Positions 60,714 to 64,000 of a DNA stretch of 64,000 nt are shown here, one piece after another. The translations under genes and the position numbers were made by a program. The stretch covers positions 1 through 64,000 of the forward strand of contig NZ_CANPVO010000038.1 in the NCBI RefSeq assembly GCF_947581785.1, read 5' to 3'. Under the pieces are notes generated by a model that was not told the origin of the DNA, did no database searches, and saw nothing but the letters and a program-made list of their open reading frames with translations. The stretch comes from Candidatus Palauibacter polyketidifaciens (lineage in GTDB: Bacteria > Gemmatimonadota > Gemmatimonadetes > Palauibacterales > Palauibacteraceae). Each line of letters begins with the position of its first letter. The stretch's first letter is position 1.

Positions 60714-60734
60714 TCCGGCAACGGGAGACGCCCC

Positions 60735-60966
60735 ATGCCCGCATCCCGAGAACACGTGGTTCGCACGCTCCTGGCGGCGGGCCTGGCCGTGGCGGCCCTG
60801 GTGCCCCGACCTCTTCCCGGCCAGGAAATCACGATCGTCCCATCCGTATCTGCTCGAAGGCGAAGCCGCCCGCACCCTGCTCGAGGACATTCGCGCGCGC
60901 TCGGCAGAGTTGGGGACCACACTTCGCATCGAAGGGGACGCCGGAGTCATCGATGTCTCGCGCTGA
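60735..60966 (+). pseudogene. small secreted ORF split by a one-base frameshift
   Basis: ATG 60735 with GGGAG eight bases upstream opens a signal peptide (VVRTLLAAGLAVAALVPRPLPGQ). The frame degrades into Arg/His-rich residues after GQEITIV. Removing one C from the CCC at 60839-60841 joins it to an ordered frame, HPYLLEGEAARTLLEDIRAR through GVIDVSR, ending TGA at 60964-60966, for a 76-residue product. It is either a recently broken gene, a remnant, or an assembly error. No family recognised. Confidence 0.6.
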
Positions 60967-61011
60967 GATGGGCTCACTCCGTTTTCTGGACCTCCGTCGG
61001 GGAGTAGAACG

Positions 61012-62685
61012 ATGAAGACACCGCTCTGGACACTGATCCTTCCGACCGCCGCGGGACTCGCCTGCGCGGGCGCGAACCCGGGAGGCCCTTCGGAGGGCGC
61101 TCCCGAACTGACGGCCCTCGACGCGATCTTCGCGGATTACGCCGGCTCCGAGGGGCCCGGGTGCGCATTCGCCGTTTCGCGGGACGGGCAACAGGTCATG
61201 TCGCGCGCGTACGGGATGGCGGATCTGGAGTGGCGCGTTCCGAACACGCCGGGGACGGTGTTCGAGCCCGGCTCCGTCTCGAAGCAGTTCGCCGCCGCGG
61301 CCACGATTCTGCTCGCGCTGGATGGACGGATCGATCTGGATGACGACATCCGGGCGTACTTTCCGGAGATGCCCGACTACGGCGAAGCCGTCACCGTGCG
61401 GATGCTGATCCACCACACGAGCGGTCTTCGGGACTGGGGCTCGGTCGCCGCCATTCAGGGCTGGCCGCGCTGGAGCCGGGTCCACTCACACAAGCACGCG
61501 CTCGACATCGCGAGCCGTCAGCGCGCCCTGAACTACGAGCCGGGCCGCTACTACTCGTACACGAACACCGGATACAACCTCCAGGCGATGCTCATCGAGC
61601 GGGTCACGGGCCAGACCTTCGACGAGTTTTCGCAGGAGCGGATCTTTCGCCCCCTCGGCATGACGAAGACGCAGTGGCGGGACGATTTCACCGAGATCGT
61701 GGACGAGCGCTCCGTCGGTTACCGGCGCGGAGAGGACGGCGAATGGCACATGCTGATGCCGTTCGAGAACGTCCACGGCAACGGCGGTCTGCTCACGACC
61801 GTGGGGGACCTCCTCCGCTTCACACATAATCTGGATACGGGCGAGGTCGGCGGGCCGGAATTCGTCCGTCTCATGCACGAGGAGGGCACGCTCGACTCGG
61901 GGTGGAAGACCGGCTATGCGGGCGGGCTGCGCGTGGGAGAATACAAGGGCGTGCGCGAGGTCTCGCACGGCGGTTCGACGGCCGCGTACCGGGCTTTCCT
62001 CACACGCTATCCGGATCACGGTGTGGCGGTGTCCCTGATGTGCAACGTGGCCGAGGCCGACTCGCGCGGACTCGTCCACCAGGTGGCGGAACTCTACCTC
62101 GCGGACGCCATGACCGAGGAGCCTCGGGCCGATGCGGGAGGGGCGGATGTCGATCCCGCGGACGTCGCCGCCTTCGCCGGCGGATACCGGGACACGCGAA
62201 CGGGACAGTATCTCGAGCTGACCGCGGACGGTTCATCCCTGCTCATGAGCGGAGGACCCGGCGGGCCGCCGCTCGCGGCCACCAGCGCAACCGGGTTCGC
62301 CTCGGCGACCGGCGTATCCATCGCGTTCGAAGGTCCGGCGAACGCCGGCGAACGACCCGCAGGCATCCTGAACATGCCCGCGGCGGATGGCGTGCGGATC
62401 GAGCCCGTCGGCGCGTTCGAACCGACCTCGGCCGACCTGGCGGATTACGTCGGAGCCTACCACAGCGAAGAAGCCGAGGTGACGTACTGGTTCGCAGTCG
62501 AGGACGGGCGTCTCGTGTTCCGGGACCGGTACGGGGACGGCGCGGCTCTCGATCCCCTGTATCCCGACGCGTTCGGGCGAGAGTCCGGCACGATCATCTT
62601 CCGCCGGGATGCGACGGGACGGGTCACGCAGGCAAGTCTGAGCGAGGGGCGGGTCTGGGATCTCCGCTTCGAGCGGGTGCAATAG
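61012..62685 (+). CDS. exported S12-type serine hydrolase
   Basis: 557 aa. Signal peptide with lipobox-like LACAG (residues 1-20). Ser88-Val-Ser-Lys91 (SxxK), Tyr183-Thr-Asn185 and His319-Gly-Gly-Ser mark the penicillin-binding/beta-lactamase C fold. A C-terminal beta domain (about 385-557) is repeated in related peptidases. It is the first of two tandem paralogs. GGGGAG Shine-Dalgarno sits upstream of the ATG. It may be a DD-peptidase, esterase or D-aminopeptidase; exact specificity unknown. Confidence 0.9.
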   Translation: MKTPLWTLILPTAAGLACAGANPGGPSEGAPELTALDAIFADYAGSEGPGCAFAVSRDGQQVMSRAYGMADLEWRVPNTPGTVFEPGSVSKQFAAAATILLALDGRIDLDDDIRAYFPEMPDYGEAVTVRMLIHHTSGLRDWGSVAAIQGWPRWSRVHSHKHALDIASRQRALNYEPGRYYSYTNTGYNLQAMLIERVTGQTFDEFSQERIFRPLGMTKTQWRDDFTEIVDERSVGYRRGEDGEWHMLMPFENVHGNGGLLTTVGDLLRFTHNLDTGEVGGPEFVRLMHEEGTLDSGWKTGYAGGLRVGEYKGVREVSHGGSTAAYRAFLTRYPDHGVAVSLMCNVAEADSRGLVHQVAELYLADAMTEEPRADAGGADVDPADVAAFAGGYRDTRTGQYLELTADGSSLLMSGGPGGPPLAATSATGFASATGVSIAFEGPANAGERPAGILNMPAADGVRIEPVGAFEPTSADLADYVGAYHSEEAEVTYWFAVEDGRLVFRDRYGDGAALDPLYPDAFGRESGTIIFRRDATGRVTQASLSEGRVWDLRFERVQ

Positions 62686-62845
62686 ATCGCTACGGGACCG
62701 CCAGGTCCGCCTCCCCGCTGGCCGGGACGCGGTCGCGGGATCTCGACGGGGCGGAGATGTGCACCGACATTGCTCTAGCGGCCGCGCAGACGGCTTCGGC
62801 CGGCGACGACACGGTGAGCGGCGCAATTCCGTCAGGAGGAAGACG

Positions 62846-64000
62846 ATGAAGACACGACTCGGGACCCTCATCCTCCCCCTCGCCGCAGGACTCGCCTGCG
62901 CGGACGCGAGTCGCGACGATGCGTCCGGGGGGACCGTCGAAATGGCGGCGCTCGACGCCGTATTCGCGGACTACAGCGCTTCGGACGGCCCCGGGTGCGC
63001 CTTCGCGGTGTCGCGGGACGGACAGCAGGTCATGGCGCGCGCGTACGGCATGGCGAACCTCGAGTGGGACCTGCCGAACACACCCGAGACCGTGTTCGAG
63101 CCGGGCTCCGTCTCGAAACAGTTCACCGCGGCGGCCACGATCCTGCTCGCGCTGGACGGACGCATCGACCTGGACGACGACATCCGGGAGTACTTTCCCG
63201 AGATGCCCGACTACGGCGAGCCGATCACGGTGCGCATGCTCATCCATCACACGAGCGGGCTCCGCGACTGGGGGTCGGTCGCGGGCATCCATGGCTGGGC
63301 GCGGACGACCCGGATCCACACGCACAAGCACGCGCTCGACATCGCGAGCCGCCAGCGCGCCCTCAACTACGAGCCGGGCCGCTACTACTCCTACACGAAC
63401 ACCGGATACAACCTCCAGGCGATGCTCGTGGAGAGGGTAACCGGACAGACGTTCGACGAGTTCTCGCAGGAGCGGATCTTCCGCCCCCTCGGCATGACGA
63501 AAACGCAGTGGCGGGACGATTTCACGGAGATCGTCGAGGAGCGCTCGATCGGATACCGGCGCGGCGACGACGACGAATGGCACATGCTGATGCCGTTCGA
63601 AAACGTGCACGGAAACGGCGGTCTGCTCACGACCGTCGGCGACCTTCTCAGGTTCACCCGCAACCTCGACACGGGCGAAGTCGGCGGGCCCGAGTTCATC
63701 CGGCTCATGCATGAGCAGGGGATGCTCGACTCGGGGCGGCAGATCAGCTACGCGGGCGGACTCTTCGTCGGCGATTACAAGGGCGTGCGCGAGGTCCAGC
63801 ATTCCGGAGGAACCGCGGCGTACCGGGGCTTCCTCACCCGCTTCCCCGACCACGGGCTCGCGGTGTCGGTGATGTGCAACGTGGGCGAGGCCAACCCCGG
63901 CAGGCTCGCCCGCGCCGTGGCCGACCTCTACCTCGGGGACGCCATCGGCGAGGAAGCGTCGGAGGATCCCGCGGGCGCGGACGTCGACCCGGCCCGCGTC
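62846..64000 (+). CDS. exported S12-type serine hydrolase, 3' end cut by window
   Basis: 385 codons, open to the window edge. Same design as the preceding gene: leader MKTRLGTLILPLAAGLACA, Ser88-Val-Ser-Lys (SxxK), YTN in YSYTNTGY, and a third motif that reads HSGGT (QHSGGTAAY) instead of HGGS. AGGAGG (62834-62839) lies a few bases before the ATG. The C-terminal beta domain begins near the cut. It may have diverged in substrate, given the changed HSGG motif. Confidence 0.9.
   Translation, partial: MKTRLGTLILPLAAGLACADASRDDASGGTVEMAALDAVFADYSASDGPGCAFAVSRDGQQVMARAYGMANLEWDLPNTPETVFEPGSVSKQFTAAATILLALDGRIDLDDDIREYFPEMPDYGEPITVRMLIHHTSGLRDWGSVAGIHGWARTTRIHTHKHALDIASRQRALNYEPGRYYSYTNTGYNLQAMLVERVTGQTFDEFSQERIFRPLGMTKTQWRDDFTEIVEERSIGYRRGDDDEWHMLMPFENVHGNGGLLTTVGDLLRFTRNLDTGEVGGPEFIRLMHEQGMLDSGRQISYAGGLFVGDYKGVREVQHSGGTAAYRGFLTRFPDHGLAVSVMCNVGEANPGRLARAVADLYLGDAIGEEASEDPAGADVDPARV

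Larger units (their letters stand above)
61012..64000 (+). repeat. tandem duplication of serine-hydrolase genes
   Basis: The two genes share long stretches of nearly identical DNA, for example around the YSYTNTGYNLQAM region (61540-61640 versus 63374-63474). The SxxK serine falls at the same residue number (88) in both. Identity is lower in the 160 bp between them, so the duplication unit is essentially the coding region. Confidence 0.85.

Noticed and set aside
1-64000. tRNA, rRNA, CRISPR, prophage or IS elements and biosynthetic gene clusters
   Set aside because: No such genes, repeats or assembly-line enzymes were seen; all sizeable regions are explained by housekeeping, transport, peptidase and oxidoreductase genes.

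Overview
The window reads as chromosomal DNA of a high-GC, Gram-negative-type heterotroph. GC-rich codons are used throughout. Many proteins carry signal peptides, lipoboxes or a twin-arginine leader. There is a probable outer-membrane barrel, a Kdo (lipopolysaccharide core sugar) hydroxylase, c-type cytochromes and PQQ dehydrogenases. The pile-up of secreted S9 peptidases, amidohydrolases and TolB-like propellers resembles what is known from Gemmatimonadota and related marine or sponge-associated lineages. That placement is an inference: no rRNA, tRNA or marker ribosomal gene lies in the window. I saw no insertion sequence, phage gene, CRISPR array or RNA gene. Coding is dense. The longest gap is 243 bp (28499-28741), so no gene-free stretch exceeds 300 bp.

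Layout. 1-5.6 kb (minus): DUF418 membrane protein, M1 aminopeptidase, then a coupled three-gene ABC export unit. 5.7-12.4 kb (plus): S9 peptidase and a YcaQ-type DNA glycosylase, followed by a compact unit of periplasmic YVTN propeller, two-module c-type cytochrome and L-2-hydroxyglutarate oxidase. 12.4-17.7 kb: class II aldolase (minus), YpdA-like flavoprotein (plus), CaiB CoA-transferase and S9 peptidase (minus). 17.8-24 kb (plus): D-aminoacylase, a Phd/PIN toxin-antitoxin pair with a readable autoregulatory promoter, a quinohemoprotein alcohol dehydrogenase, an exported RidA and a Kdo hydroxylase. 24-28.5 kb (minus): gamma-glutamyltransferase, thymidine kinase, an unknown membrane protein and a sphingosine-phosphate-lyase-like PLP enzyme. 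28.7-30.2 kb (plus): sodium:solute symporter. 30.2-38.6 kb (minus): lipoprotein S9 peptidase, a large LRR-metzincin lipoprotein gene broken by an amber codon, a TolB-propeller/PHP-type hydrolase and a degenerate Nudix protein. 38.7-45.7 kb (plus): membrane protein, S9 peptidase, diheme cytochrome with a PQQ dehydrogenase, and a serine hydrolase. 45.7-51.7 kb (minus): M14 carboxypeptidase, a second metzincin lipoprotein without LRRs, outer-membrane protein, a 57-residue ORF, S9 lipoprotein and a small membrane protein. 51.8-59.2 kb: TM/coiled-coil/HhH protein (plus), then AddA and AddB (minus). 59.3-64 kb (plus): Tat-exported amidohydrolase, a frameshifted small secreted ORF and two tandem S12-type serine hydrolases, the last cut by the window end.

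How it fits together. The dominant theme is extracytoplasmic peptide and amino-acid scavenging: five S9 peptidases, M1, M14, two metzincins, GGT, D-aminoacylase and three penicillin-binding-like serine hydrolases. These are combined with periplasmic oxidation of alcohols and organic acids through PQQ enzymes and c-type cytochromes. Repair functions (YcaQ, AddAB) and envelope modification (Kdo hydroxylase) are interspersed. The most distinctive material is the pair of loci that each combine a lipoprotein metzincin with a lipoprotein S9 peptidase. One copy has acquired plant-type leucine-rich repeats and then a nonsense mutation.
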